This document shows, piece by piece, positions 43,801 through 56,749 of a stretch of 64,000 nt of DNA. How positions within the stretch are numbered: position 1 is the first letter of the stretch; each line of letters opens with the position of its first letter. This DNA is from Chrysomallon squamiferum (taxonomy: Eukaryota; Mollusca; Gastropoda; Neomphalida; Peltospiridae). Both the position numbers and the translations under genes were made by a program. The stretch covers positions 4,056,443-4,120,442 of the forward strand of contig CM022672.1 in assembly GCA_012295275.1 (NCBI GenBank), read 5' to 3'. The notes under the pieces were generated by a model. It worked only from the letters and a program-made list of their open reading frames with translations, did not search any database and was not told where the DNA came from.

Positions 43801-46701
43801 GACTTGAAACATCATCACATAATTTCTAGATGAATCATTTGTGTGACTTTTCTAATAATTATTTGAAAATTAGAATATATGTGCGTGTGTTTATTCCATA
43901 TTGTATTTGAGTTTTCTTTGAAAATAAAGAAAATGAATATACGTTATTTTGCAGACTTCAATTATTAAAATATCAACAAAAAAACCCAACAAACAGACCC
44001 CTCCTAAAACAAAACAACAACAAAAAAGAGAAAAACAAAACAAAACACCTGCCAAAAAACAAACAACAACCAACAATTAATAAATTGATAATTAAATAAA
44101 ATTAAATAATGGAATTCCTCACTGAAGCACAAATTAATTTATTTCTCAAATTAAGATGAAACACAAGTTAGATAAATTACGGAATACATGCAAAATCTTC
44201 TTGTTTATTGTGAGATATATTACAACTGTATTTAAATTTACTTAACTATGTTCTTAAACCCTCATATACAATTTTGAATTAATAGACATTATTTGGCTGC
44301 CATTTGTAACAATATATTTTAATCAATTAGTAATTTTATGTACATTGGCCCCTATCATATATTTTTAAGTTGTGTGTTGTGTGTGGTTTGTGTTCTTTTT
44401 TTTTATTCTTTCTGTTTTTTAAATTTGTTTTGTTCATAATAGTATTTTACAGGTTATTTTTACTGATTTCCAGCTGTTTATGTATTTTTTCTTTACACTA
44501 AATGGACTTTGAGTCTTTACGGGACTGTGAAATTGTACATCACATTCATTTTATTGTGAATTTACTGCTCCTAAGTAAGCTCTGTAATCCTGAGACACAG
44601 TCTACACCCTGTTTTAGTATCATTAATTAGTTATATAAAAACACTTGCAAAAATATGAGATTACTGTTTGTTATGGTTTAAGCAATTAGATGTACTTTTA
44701 CAGCATGTGCATAACATCTACAAAAAATTACTCTATTTTGACATTTATATTTCAATCATGTTAGTCCTAAATACAGAAGCTGAAGACAGATTTGTTGCAG
44801 AAATGATTATGGAAGAAGAAATAGTTTTGAAAAAAAAAAAGGAATATAAAATTCCAGAGTAATTTCTTGATTTAATCTACTGCAATCATATGAGTATTTC
44901 ACTTGAATAAATATAATGATCAATATTGCACTGAAGTAATGTAGGCCATGTTAAGACTAGTTGCAATAAGTGGATGTAATGATTAACCAGTTTGTGAACA
45001 CTGAATATTCTGAGGTTAAATGTTTCTTAAATAGTTAAGTATTTCTTTCTCTTAATTTTTCTCTGTATAATTAAGCTAATCATTTTTTGAAAATCTCATT
45101 AATTAACAGAATACATTAAATGCCTTGTCTTACATTGTTGTTTAATGAAAAACGTTATGTACTGTTTATTATTTTGCATACAGTAATTTTTTAATTTTGA
45201 CGTAAACATTTTTATTTGCAAATAAGAAACATCAGAAATAGAAATAACTAATACTGGATTTAACATACACATATATTACTTATTTAAATAATATCAGTTT
45301 ATATTTAAACTCATGAATATCATGTTATTCATTAAAAGGAAACAAATAATGGACTTGTAACAGACCCAACTTATTTCATGTATAAATAAGCAAAAATGAA
45401 AAAATCATTTCTTAAAACAAAACATTTTCTCATAATTTTCAGAAGCAGGGTTTTGGGGGTTTTTTTTATTATGGTTTATATATATATATATATATAAAAC
45501 ATTTTATTTATTTATTTTTTATGTTAATTTGTTAGCCTATGTAAGACAACAATAACATGGTAACAGGGATGGACTGTGATTATTCTAAGGGATTAGACAT
45601 GACTTGTTGCAGCATCTGTCATCCTCAATCTGTCCATTAGGCAGTTTCCCCATCCCATTCTGTTTGCTTTCTACTTTGTGTGTTTCTGTTCTCTTTGCAT
45701 GTATAATCCTGAACATTTATATTTTGAAACAAAACACTTCTTCCTTTTTTCATTCCCTTTCTTTTTCTTTTTTTCAAGATTATAGCAAACGTGGTCTTTG
45801 CCAGTATTTTAATAATTTGTTACTTCAGTACTTAGTTTCATATATTTTTCTTGGTTTTGTTTAGCAAATGATACACTAAGCTAAACAGTTAGAAAATCAT
45901 ATATCTAAGTTTGCATTTGTGTTGGTTATATATCGTATATGTACTCCATTCACAAACATTTTGAGACCTACCCTCACATTCCAATCTTGAAATTATCACA
46001 TAATTTACATATAAATTTGGCAAGTCTTTCAGAATTTTATCACACTTTGTTCAGTTGCCATGACAACATTTTGTAATCTTAACTATTTGAAATGTAACAC
46101 AGAGAAATTTCCAGGTTTATACACAACTACTGACCAAAATGGAAAAATTATCTTGAAATGTATTTCCTAGGATAAGTAACAGATTAAAAACTTAATGATT
46201 CCTGTCAGAAGAATTTATTTATTTATTTAAATTAAATATTAATACTTATTATTGTTAAAGCATATAAATTAATTAATTATGTGGATATTCCTCTTCTCTT
46301 ATATATTGTGTGTATGTGTGTGTGTGTGATTGAAGTAATATAAACTGATATATACCAAACATCAGTTTGTATAGTTTCTTTTTTCTTCATTCTGATACTT
46401 ATGTAAATATGTAAATAAAAGTAAAACCCCAATCACAGCTCTTAAATGCTTCTGGAAATCACTTTATAAACAACAATTAAAATTATTCAAAATTATTCAT
46501 TTAAACTTTACTGATATGAAAAATTTCTAGTAAGAACTTAAGGTCTAATTTCTTTTTTTAAATATAAATAAATTATACATGTATATAAAAAGAATTGTAT
46601 TCAAATATTATTTCAAATCTTTTATCAAAAATATATCTTATTTCATTTCAGTTATTTTCAGACATGGAAAATATGGTTTATTTTTTTTTAGTTGTCCAGA
46701 A

Positions 46702-46732
<31 letters not shown>

Positions 46733-48929
46733 AAAAAAAAAAAAAAAAAAAAAAAAAAGATCAAAGCTGGTCTGCCTAAAATATTGCTTTTTGATTTTTA
46801 AAAAAAAATTTTTTTTTGCTGTTTATTTAAACTATAATATAAAACCAGTCCTGAAAATCTAAATATCTTTCATGGTACAATCTTAAAATTTGAAAGATAT
46901 TACTTTTAGACATAGAGAAAGACTGAAAAAGATAAAAATGAATCAGCACTGAAAACTAAAAATGTGTTTTCTATTTTTTGGGGAAATACTCATCTGATGT
47001 ATTTACTTGTGTGGTTTAGGTTTTGACACAACCCCTGAAGCTGATGCTTTGTCTGTTGAAGATGAGTTTACCTGACTTATCTGTGCTACTGGGTTTTTAG
47101 TTCCCAGGAATTCCTCTTAAAACTTTAAAGTAAAAACTCTGTAGTATTTCAGAGACCTCTAAAATCCTAAAGAAAACTTTTGGAAGAATGTCAGCTTGCC
47201 TTTAAGCTTTTCTTTTTTTTTGGTGTACTCTTAAGTTCTGCTTGTTGAGTTTCCATGGATACTAGCTATTTTTGGTAAGAATGGATATCTAACTTGCATG
47301 TCTCACTGACATGCAGACATGTTTATTAGCAGCATGCACTCATTCAGAAGCCTAATGTAAAACCCAGCAATTTTTCTTTTTTATGCAAATCTAATATTGG
47401 TAACTGTATCACTGGACTAATCAAATTAGTATATAATATGAATTAATGTAAAATGTTTCCAAATGTCTTATTATGGTGATAAACTTTTATGTTTTTTTTT
47501 TTTTTTATGAAAGATAATAGCTTAACTAAGTGGAAACAGATTTTAAAAACTGATATTTATCAGCAGCAAATATTGTATTGTTAATAAAAGCTAATTAGTC
47601 ATTATTATTATTGAAAATTAAAATGAATTAGGTTAATTGTCCTAATTGATTGTTAGCAAATCAAAGGTAATTAAAAGTCAAAATTTGGCATTTAGTGTAT
47701 GTAAGTAATAAAATATAATAATAATAATCATATAAATTCAGTGTAAGTGTGTCTAAAAATTGATAAACACAAATCACAATGATATTTATTCTTTATATAC
47801 TTTAAATAATATTTCCTGAAGCAAATTAAAACAATTTAATTTCTTTAATACAGTATCCATTATTAATTAGTCTCATCATTTTTTTTTCATTTTTTAATAC
47901 ATAATACATAAAACAATTATGTTTGCATTTTTATTTTTATTTTTATTTTATTTATTTTTTCCCAATTTAAATAAATAATAAAGTAAGTTATAATTATGAT
48001 ATCACTTAGAAGTAATGTCATGTTTTCTTAAAAGAAATTTGTAATAATAATAAAATAAAAACAAAAATAAAACAGATAACAAAAGATGGACAGGAATATT
48101 AAATTATTTAATAATAACTTTAATTTTTTTTATAAAAATAGCAATAATTTACTATTTTTAATATATTCAGTAGTAAGTTAAAGATTAACCATATGGGTTT
48201 TTTTTTCCACCTCTGAAATAAAACATAAACTAAGTATCTTTATTAAAGCAATTATCAATGTCACTCACCTGCAAACATAACAACATTAAACATTAGCAGT
48301 GAAAACATTAAAAATTTATGTTCATCAACTTAATTAATAATTATATCATTGAATTTGGATATTAGAACAAAACTGGTTAAGAATATCATTTATTTAATAA
48401 ACTTTTCTGACTGATGAAAGAAATTATATGCAAATTCTTGCATAAATGTTTAAATATTATATTTACACAAGCATATTTTATCAATACAGATGTTTTTTTC
48501 AGAAACAAAAATTTATTAAGCACAATACACCCAAACAAAATATATAAAAGGTTTTGGTTCCTCAGAAAAATTCTGACCAAAACATTACAAAAATGTTGAA
48601 AGTTGTTAATCAGAATAATTGTTAACTAGCCTAGTGATTATTCATTCTAACACTAATATTCCTTTTTCTCCAGATAGAACGGTTGAAGTCTAAGGACAAA
48701 ATAATTTCGCACCTCGAAAAAGAGCTGGGTCGTAGATCGAGGTATGCCCTATCAGTTGAAGAGAAAATAAGAGCCCGATCAGAAGAATTGAAGAAGTCGA
48801 GAGGTGTGATCGGGACTCACTCCGTGATGAAGATGGAGACCGAATCCTCGGACAGACTTAGCTCCAGTCCTAATGAACTAGGCAATGGCTACGAGACCAA
48901 TGCAAAAATAACTAATTCTGATTTAGTAA

Positions 48930-48967
<38 letters not shown>

Positions 48968-51556
48968 ACATAAAAAATAAGAAGTAAATAGATTTTAAAA
49001 AAAAAAGAAAAAAAGAAAAATTTTTTTTTTTTAATGCTAAACTAATCTAAAACTTTTTATTCTAAAATTAAAATTAAAATCTATTTGAAAGAAATTAAAT
49101 TTTGAGCCAAAATATTACCTGTTTATTATTAGATTAAAATTCCTATCTGACAGTAACATAAAATATGTAGCAAAACATTTCATATCTAAAATGGATGAAA
49201 AAACATTGCATTTTTTTTCTTCATTTATTCATGTGTGTGTGTGAATACGTTGTGTTCGTGTGTGTGTGTGTGTTCGTGTGTGTGTGTGTGTGTGTATGTG
49301 TGTGTGTGAGTATATCATAATGTGTTTCCTATGAATTAGGTCTCCCCTGCGGACAGGGAGCAGAAAAGGGGTCTGGAAGGCCCCAGTGACATGGATGCTG
49401 AGATCCGAGGACTACAGAAACAGATTAGCTCACTGTCTCAGGAAAAGGAGGAACTGGTAAATGTATAAACATTAACTATCGTGAAAATACAACTGTTCAT
49501 GACTTTTACATCAATGTATGCTAAATTATTTGACTAGTACAATTGATAAATATTATTACTATTTAATCTTTATAATAATTTTAAAAAGCCAGACTGGAAT
49601 ATAAATTAATAAATAAATAAATAAACAAAAAGAGAAGTACTATGATTAAAATTCATGCAGGTGAATCTCCTTATAATACTAGTGACATTTTTGGAAATAA
49701 ACTGATCAGTAATTCTTTTCTTTTTCACTGAATTGAGACTGCAAGTATTTCTATTATTCTTGTTTTATGGTTTATGGTTATTAACATCAGTTAAATAGAG
49801 TTCTATGGATTTTTGTCGTCAGGTTTACAGTGCTGTTTGTAGTAATGTTGTGTGCAGGTGTTTAATTCAATTTGTATTTAAAGATAAACTTAACAGCATG
49901 TCAACCTACTTTTACAATGGAAAATATTCACTTAGGGAAAAATAATAGACACCATATGGTTGTTTTTTCAGTTAAGTAAGTTATGTTTTGATACTATTTT
50001 ATTTCAGATGTCTCTTGTTAAATTGAAAAAATTAGTTTGGATGAATTATAAAAAGTTAAAGAAAAACAACATCAATAGTTAAAAAAATATATATTTGATG
50101 TTAATTTGCAGTATCATATCAGTATTTATTAAGCTTTAAATTTTTTCAGTTTGAATTTTTCAACAAATATACACATTTTAAAGTAGTGTTCTATAATTTA
50201 CCAAATGTACATGAAATTGTAGATAAAGGACATAAACAGTTTTGAAGAGAAGAACAAAGAGCTGATTGAAAAGAACAAGAAGTTTCTGGAGAAGAACAAA
50301 GAACTAACTTCTACAGAAAGAAACTTAAAGGACCAAACCCAAATGCTCACTGATGAAAATCAGAAACTAGTATGTTTGACATTTTTTGTTATTTCTTATA
50401 GTGGTTGTTATTATTATTATTATTTTGTATATTTTGTTTTGTTTTTCTACTGTATAGCACAATATATTACAATATAAAATAACAAGATATCTCACAATTA
50501 AAGGTAAACATATTTGCTTTTCCTGAAAATTAATGCTCTCATTTGATATGAAATGAAATGAAATATTTTTTCAAATGATCTCACAGAAATATTCAATATT
50601 TATTTTGTTAAAAGGATTCTATAAAAATAATGACTTTTTTCTCTTCTTTTTTCCCCCCACCGTTTATAACCAGAAAGAGCAATGCGAACATTCCAAACGC
50701 AAGATAAGCCAACTAACTCGACAGTTGTACAATGCTAAGGGCGAATGCTCCAATCTAGCATCCCAGCTGGAAGAATGCACTGAGATGAAGCAGAGGATTG
50801 CGGAACATGAGAAGACTATTGCTGCTCTCAGGGAATCATGTTCTGTACGCTCACGTTATGTGGTTTACTTATTACAGTCATAGATTGTAAAGAAATATGA
50901 GTATTTGCTCTCAAGGAAAAATACATTAAAAACAAAAGATAAAATTATTTATAATTAAAGAATGTGTTTTGTAATACGATATTTGCTACTTGAGACTAAT
51001 GAAAATGTGCTTGACTGGGCTGTGTCTTGAAAAACTGCCAAAATACATATTTATTTGTTTGATGTACAGACAGGAAGAACTTTTTTTTTTTTTTTTCCCA
51101 AAGCTGTGCCAAGACAATCAGTAATATTTACTGGCAGCAGAAACGTGTTCATCAGAATAGTAATTGTCTGTATACTACAAATTCTTATCTATGTTTATGC
51201 ATAGAATAATTAATGTTGTCTGATCATTTTTTATTTTTTATTTTTTTTGATGGAAAAGAATTTAAAATAAAATAATAAAAAAATAAATAAAAAAATAAAA
51301 AAATAAAATCAAAAGCAAAATTTCTAAACTATAACCCAACAACAATACTAATAACAATAATAAAAAAATGTATCACAGAATCAGTATAAAATTAACAACT
51401 GCAGTTGTGAAAATGGTTTTATATCTTATTTCTTTACAACTGACATCTCACAACAGTTAATATACAAAACTGTCAACACCTGATAAACAGTTGAAGAAGA
51501 ATTTATCATTAGTAACAAAAAATGATTGTCAAATATATATATACACATATACATAC

Positions 51557-51591
<35 letters not shown>

Positions 51592-53639
51592 CATACACAT
51601 ATACATATACATACACACACACCTCTACACTGAAAAATTCATTTTGTTTCAGTTTTTAACATTTTAAACAATCTTCTTTACAAAATTTGATTTAGGAGAA
51701 GGACAGAAGAATTGAACTGATTCAGCACAGAAAGAAAAGAAGAAGATTACTCAAGTCACAAGAAAAAGTATAATAGTTATTTATGGTTTTATATTAATAA
51801 ATATTATTTTAACTGTAAAATATAGGTTATTGGCATATTACATTTAGATTATTGGAAACAAAATTTATTGATTTATTTATATATTTAATTTTTTTTTTTT
51901 TTTTTATGCAACAAGTTTAGTGAATACTTCAAGATTATATTATATATGGGTGATTTTGTTTATAGCAAAATAAAAAGTAATAAGAATATAATGGCTGTTT
52001 TCAGTGTACAGGTGTAAAGGAAACATTTTATGGGTATGATGAAGATGACAGGTCTGTGGATTCAGAAAATTCCCTATCGTCTGTATCTTATGGAACTATA
52101 CCAGACAATGATCTGTGGGATGAGGTACGACTTTCAGCTGCTTATCACAAAATCACTAAGATTAAAAAAATCAAATTAAAAAAAGGACTAATATAATTAT
52201 ATTTCTGTTACTCTGTCTTCATTCAAGATATTTAATGACAGTTATAATTAGTGTGATGTATTTTGCTGATTAACGTATTAAGCTGTACTTTCACAATCCT
52301 ACATTTAATTCATCTAATTATTCATTAAAAAATAAACTGTTTTCAAATATCATTCAGTATTTACAAACTTTAACTAAAATTAGTTAACTGTTAATTGTAT
52401 TCTTTGAAAGAATGGAACTTGTTTGTTTAAAAATGGTGAAATTTGGTAATAAATAAAGGCATGATAAAACAGAATCTTCCATGGATGTACTGTTTAATAT
52501 GTGCTTATGTTTATTTCCCTTTTTCTTTTTTTTTTTTTAAGTTGTCAAGGGAAGAGATAAATAAAAATTATCAGAGACTGATGAAGGAGCATCTTGAACT
52601 TCAGAAATCATTTACTTTGTTTCAAAGTCACAAATCATCTTTGCTTGATCCACAACGGGAACAACAAGTAACAGTTTCTTTCTATAATCAGACCTGAATG
52701 TTGTAAATGTTATTATTTACACAAAGAAGCTAACTGTCTGAGTTCAGTTCAGTATGATAAAAAATGCATTAATTACTGCCTGATTCAAGCAAAAATATTT
52801 ATATTCCTAAACCAAACAGTTTCAAGATGACTTGGTTAAACTTGAAAAATTGTTTTATTATATTAAAAATATATTTCAAAATTATATATATCTATTCTCT
52901 TGTAAAAAGAATTAAAATCACATATCATATTGAAATTTTTAACAAGAAAAATTGGGATAATCTTTTAACCAATCTTATAAATTATTTTAATATATCTTTA
53001 TATATAATGTTTTTTGTGTTGAAATAAAATTTACCCCATTTCAAAATCACATACAGCAGATAAACAACCTGTGATTCCTAAACCTGATGTTTTAGTTTTC
53101 TGTGCAATGGTTTATTTATCTACTTTTTTCCTTTTCTTTTCTTTCCCGAATATAAATAAATGATAAAATATTTTATCATTTTAGATACGAAGTCAGCTGG
53201 AATCTGATTTGTTTGAAGCTCACTGCAGAATAGCAGAATTAGAAAACTCTGTGCAAACAGAGCAACAGGTGAGATAAGATATTTATATCATGTAGCTGCC
53301 ATTTTTAGAACTTAAAGTTATCTTTAACCATGTATATACATGAATCATCAAGTGCAGTATCAGATTAAACACATTTCTGTTAGATATTCTGTTAGAAGTA
53401 AAAAATATCTGTTTTATACTTGAAAATATTTCTATGTTTGTTTATTTGATCAGTTTTATACTGAAATGTATCACTGGAGCGAAAATCAAATAGGATTTAA
53501 AAGCTATCTCCCCTAGATATGTCACATTTAAAAAAAAAAATATGTGTGTGTGTCTGTAGATATATAGATATATTGATATGTAAATGTTCTTGTGTTAACA
53601 TTAAAAACAAAAGTACAGCAGTTCATTGAGTTTTTATTA

Positions 53640-53673
<34 letters not shown>

Positions 53674-54286
53674 ACTGAATAAATAAACTAAAAAGAAAAA
53701 GAAGAATAATAATAAAAAAAAAAAGAAAATAAAAAGAAAAAAGAAAAACAATAATATAAAATTTAATAAAATTTTCCTTATTACATTATTTTCTACTTTG
53801 ATAGATGGAAGCACAAGAAATGTTATTCCTCACAAATGAAATACTCTTGCAAAAAGTAAGTTTAGTAATTCTTTATCAAATTGATTTTAGTATTAGTAAT
53901 TATAAAATAATTAATTATATCATTTGCAAATAATTATGTAACATATACATTTACATGGACACATTATATCTTAAATTAAAATATAGCACATTTTGGATTA
54001 AACTGTGATTTAAAAATTAAAAAAATATAATACTTTTGACACCATCCTTCAATCTGGTCAGAGAAAATGAAAACAACTATCTAAAAAATATAATTCAAAA
54101 CATACTAGTAACATTATTCAGATAGTTTCTATGAATATTATTTTTTTTCTTCACTATTTATATTTTTAGAACAACACATATGAGACTGAATGTCGGAAAC
54201 TTAAGGATGAATTATCAAAGTCTAAAGAAAAGATTGAAGATCTTGAGTTTAGACTGTTAGAATTGGAAGAATGTCAGCAAATGGAG
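35079..54286 (+). CDS. JAKMIP: Janus kinase and microtubule-interacting protein (JAKMIP), 3' part missing
   Basis: Eleven phase-0 exons (35079-35696, 48674-48925, 49340-49456, 50223-50369, 50674-50844, 51696-51767, 52005-52124, 52542-52667, 53185-53268, 53805-53855, 54170-54286) join to 625 residues of almost continuous coiled coil. Diagnostic blocks agree with vertebrate JAKMIP proteins as I recall them: EKVQELDHQAKMLQQKHDQE near the N-terminus, LKSKDKIISHLEKELGR (vertebrate KGKDRVILALEKELG), KETFYGYDEDDRSVDSE (vertebrate ETFFGYDEE), and KIEDLEFRLLELEE (vertebrate LLEFRVLELE). Vertebrate relatives bind microtubules and JAK-family kinases and act in neurons. The last exon has a donor, and the C-terminal coil of the long vertebrate forms is not found, so the gene is probably incomplete here. 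Intron 1 is 13 kb. Confidence 0.9.
36685..36820. repeat. Two-copy tandem duplication, 61-bp period
   Basis: The block CTTAAAATTTTAAAATATTT recurs at 36711 and 36772 with similar flanking AAT-rich sequence, a period of about 61 bases. Confidence 0.75.
40808..40845. repeat. Poly-A run of 38
   Basis: An uninterrupted run of 38 A. No retroelement body was recognised beside it. Confidence 0.95.
41735..41880. repeat. Three-copy tandem repeat, 46-bp period
   Basis: TTCATTCAAATATATTAATA recurs at 41758, 41804 and 41850 with near-identical spacers. Confidence 0.9.
43435..43536 (+). other. Possible alternative first coding exon of JAKMIP
   Basis: In a less A+T-rich island (about 43200-43540), an ATG at 43435, preceded by an in-frame TAA a few codons upstream, opens 34 codons (METCHSVKQTYPAHKYRS onwards) to a donor ACT/GTGAGT at 43536 in phase 0. 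This phase fits JAKMIP exon 2, so a shorter isoform lacking the N-terminal coil could be made. The peptide matches nothing I know, and chance is a serious alternative. Confidence 0.25.
48674..48925 (+). CDS. JAKMIP: JAKMIP exon 2
   Basis: 84 codons, IERLKSKDKIISHLEKELGR through NAKITNSDL. The first third is the most family-like part. The rest is serine-rich (ETESSDRLSSSPNELGN). The donor TTA/GTAAGT runs directly into (TA)n. Confidence 0.93.
49217..49315. repeat. (TG)n-rich tract upstream of JAKMIP exon 3
   Basis: Interrupted TG repeats end about 25 bases before the exon 3 acceptor. Confidence 0.9.
49340..49456 (+). CDS. JAKMIP: JAKMIP exon 3
   Basis: 39 codons, VSPADREQKRGLEGPSDMDA through QISSLSQEKEEL, aligning with the family's ERDVRRFQLKIAELN-type coil (recalled). 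The acceptor is AATTAG and the donor is CTG/GTAAAT. Confidence 0.9.
50223..50369 (+). CDS. JAKMIP: JAKMIP exon 4
   Basis: 49 codons, IKDINSFEEKNKELIEKNKK through QMLTDENQKL. Near-repeats of EKNKE/EKNKK mirror the LVEKNKRMNKKNDDL stretch of vertebrate JAKMIP (recalled). The acceptor is ATTGTAG and the donor is CTA/GTATGT. Confidence 0.92.
50674..50844 (+). CDS. JAKMIP: JAKMIP exon 5
   Basis: 57 codons, KEQCEHSKRKISQLTRQLYN through TIAALRESCS, coiled coil. The acceptor TTATAACCAG follows a strong pyrimidine tract. The donor is TCT/GTACGC. Confidence 0.92.
51535..51625. repeat. ACAT/TA/CA repeats before JAKMIP exon 6
   Basis: A mixed (ACAT)n, (TA)n and (CA)n tract about 70 bases upstream of the exon 6 acceptor. 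Confidence 0.9.
51696..51767 (+). CDS. JAKMIP: JAKMIP exon 6
   Basis: 24 codons reading EKDRRIELIQHRKKRRRLLK and SQEK. The basic cluster lies where vertebrate JAKMIPs have ERERLLRSKRHRGKS (recalled). The acceptor is GATTTAG and the donor is AAA/GTATAA. Confidence 0.85.
52005..52124 (+). CDS. JAKMIP: JAKMIP exon 7, signature GYDE block
   Basis: 40 codons with KETFYGYDEDDRSVDSE and SLSSVSYGTIPDNDLWDE. The TFxGYDE and acidic/serine block breaks the coiled coil and is the most diagnostic family motif here. The acceptor is TTTTCAG and the donor is GAG/GTACGA. Confidence 0.95.
52542..52667 (+). CDS. JAKMIP: JAKMIP exon 8
   Basis: 42 codons, LSREEINKNYQRLMKEHLEL through LLDPQREQQ. The YQRLMKEHLELQKSFTLFQ stretch matches the family's CQLTREYQALQRAYALLQ-type coil (recalled). 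The acceptor TTTTTTAAG has a long T tract. Confidence 0.93.
53185..53268 (+). CDS. JAKMIP: JAKMIP exon 9
   Basis: 28 codons, IRSQLESDLFEAHCRIAELE through VQTEQQ, matching the QLQADLLRCQAKIEDLE-type coil (recalled). The acceptor is ATTTTAG and the donor is CAG/GTGAGA. Confidence 0.93.
53805..53855 (+). CDS. JAKMIP: JAKMIP exon 10 (micro-exon)
   Basis: 17 codons, MEAQEMLFLTNEILLQK, in the place of the vertebrate EKQLLIRTNQDLLEK stretch (recalled). The acceptor is TTTGATAG and the donor is AAA/GTAAGT. Confidence 0.9.
54170..54286 (+). CDS. JAKMIP: JAKMIP exon 11, last one found
   Basis: 39 codons, NNTYETECRKLKDELSKSKE through RLLELEECQQME. The acceptor is ATTTTTAG and the donor is GAG/GTGAGA. 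Reading through the donor gives 19 more codons to a TGA at 54344-54346, a possible short isoform end. Confidence 0.93.
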
Positions 54287-54346
54287 GTGAGACTATCAGA
54301 TTTGTTTATTAGTTTTGATGTCCTGCTTTGCAAAATGCAATTGTGA

Positions 54347-56740
54347 TCATTTTCTACAATGCTATTTATTTTCTTGGAATGGATAAAAATGTTAATTAAT
54401 ACCTGAAATTATTTTAACAAGCTGAAAAATAGTTTAAGATACAAAACCCAGATAAATAATTACAAGTAATTTAGCTACACACAACTATTCCAGAAACATT
54501 AGCACACTATATTATACAAAAAATATATATTTATGTATTTTTTCACTTCATCATAATAACCCCCAGTTAAAACAAATAAAATAATAATTATTAAAACAAT
54601 AACAAACAAAAAATAATATTTTTAAGAAATACAAAAAATTCAATAAATGAAGACATTTATATCCCATAAAGCTGAATTTTATTTTACTATTATAAAACAT
54701 TTTTATACAGACAATTTATAAGAACCTTTACCATAATCATGTTCTTCATTATTAACACAAAAGCCAGCTAGACTAGCTCTTCTTTTCAATATCAACAATA
54801 TCCCCCTCAAAATAAAATTATATTAATTTTTACACATGGATGTGTAATGCTAAAAGTGATATAATCCTCAAATAAAGTTCTTACACAAAATGAAATACTG
54901 TCATATTCAAATCAGCCTTTGTTTTTAGAAACCTTGACAAAAAATACAAATAGAATAAAAAGACTGAGTGATCATAAATGCTTTTAAAAAATATTTCAAG
55001 GCAGGAAATCTTTGTTTAATATTTCTATATCATCTCACTTAATTTTAACAAAAATAGATTGGAATCATATTCCAAGGTACAATCAGTTATCATTCATTTA
55101 TTCTTAATTAAAATTTTAATGCTGCAATAAAACAGTTTTTAACCCATATAACTTTCAGATTACTATGAAATAAAAATATTTTAAAGTTATTTATGTTTTT
55201 ATTTAATGTAGCTTTCTTTCTTTTTTTATATTAATTTATTTAATTATTCCTTCTTAATTTATCTTTTCTAAATATTTAATAATTTGAACTGTTTTGTTTT
55301 CGTTTATAAATTTGTATCAAAGTTATTATTATTATTTATATTTTATATTAAATTAATTTTGAGAGATGTAGTCACAAGTAAGTGCATTGTTTTATAAATT
55401 ATTATTTTATTTATTTATTTATTATTTTGTATTTTATTCATTTAGTCATATACATATTTATAATTTATTTATTATATTTATACATTATATAAATTACAAA
55501 ATATGAATATTATGCAGAAAATATTCTTTTCTTAAAATACATTATATTTTGGCTTATGAGAATTTACTCAAACTGAATGAACTTGATTTAACATAAAAAT
55601 GAAATCAAAAAGATTTATGTGTACAAATGACCCACAGACAGCTGCAGTTATGTCATGCATGACTCAACATTCCAGCCTTAGCTTTAACATAAGCTGATAT
55701 ACATTATCAGAGTCAGTAATGCAAACACCTACTCAAAACTAAAACATTTACATTCTTAATATGTTGATTAGGTAATTATTTTGATTTACAGTAATTCGGT
55801 TAAAGTACGTGCACTTAATCTTCTTCTTTTTTTATAACCAGTATATCTGAGATCATCATGTTGCATTGGACATTTTAATCTGAATAATGAGTATATAATT
55901 GTGATTCTGTTTATGATTTATTATTAGCTCACAATTATTTATAACTGGATGATACAGTTTTAAAAAATTATGATCATTAAAAATTTATAAATATTATAAT
56001 GAAAAACATTTCCTGAAGGAAAAAAAAAATTGTACAGATTTTTAAAAATTCACTTTAAAATAAAAACATACTGGTTTTTGTTATTGGGGATTTTTTGGAA
56101 GGCAAGATAATATATATATATATATATATATACACACACTGTTATGTCAGTTTCAACTTACTCAATATATTTAAAAATTAAACACCTTCAAAAAAGCCCT
56201 TACGGTCAAAATAACACAGGTTTAGCAAGAGATAAGTAATTTCTCTGACTTTGATCTTATAGAAGAAGGGTATTTATTTAAAAAAAAAAAAAAAAAAAAA
56301 AATTACCCTCACGGAAAGAACAAATTGTTTGACATCCAAAGATAAATAGTGCCCAATGTCATTGACTCCCAGCACATAATTTCTACATTTTGTAACTTTT
56401 GTTTATTTGAAACACATGTGCTTTAATGAAGCTAATATAATTTGACATAATCTGCAGTAAAGAAATATTTTGTCAATTATAAGATTACCCAAACTTGAGA
56501 TAAATAAATTAAAAAAACCCATTCAGGGCCTCGCAGATATTGGCCAGAGTTCAGGTCAACCTATAAGCTATTCCTTTAGCCTTTAGGCCACAAAGTAGTG
56601 ATGAGTTATCAATGACATTTCTACCAACTTAACCTGTCACAAAGGAACTGGATGAATGTGCATGCAATGACTGTTGTTAGCGAGTGAGAAGGACATACTC
56701 CACAGGTTAATTTTTTTTTCAAAATAAGAGCTGAAAATAA
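54347..56740. other. No exon found; A+T-rich, CpG-poor
   Basis: Probably JAKMIP intron or 3' flank. (TA)n lies at about 56110-56131 and poly-A at 56279-56302. I looked for the C-terminal JAKMIP coil on the plus strand and found nothing convincing. Confidence 0.45.
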
Positions 56741-56749
56741 TCTCTCTTC

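Larger units (their letters stand above)
35697..48673. other. JAKMIP intron 1, 13 kb
   Basis: Residues on both sides (EVRKL then IERLKSKDK) align without a gap to vertebrate JAKMIP, so the intron is spliced as a unit in the main form. It is A+T-rich and CpG-poor. It holds tandem duplications (36685-36820, 41735-41880), a G10 run at about 39725, a poly-A run at 40808-40845, and a possible internal first exon at 43435-43536. Confidence 0.7.
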
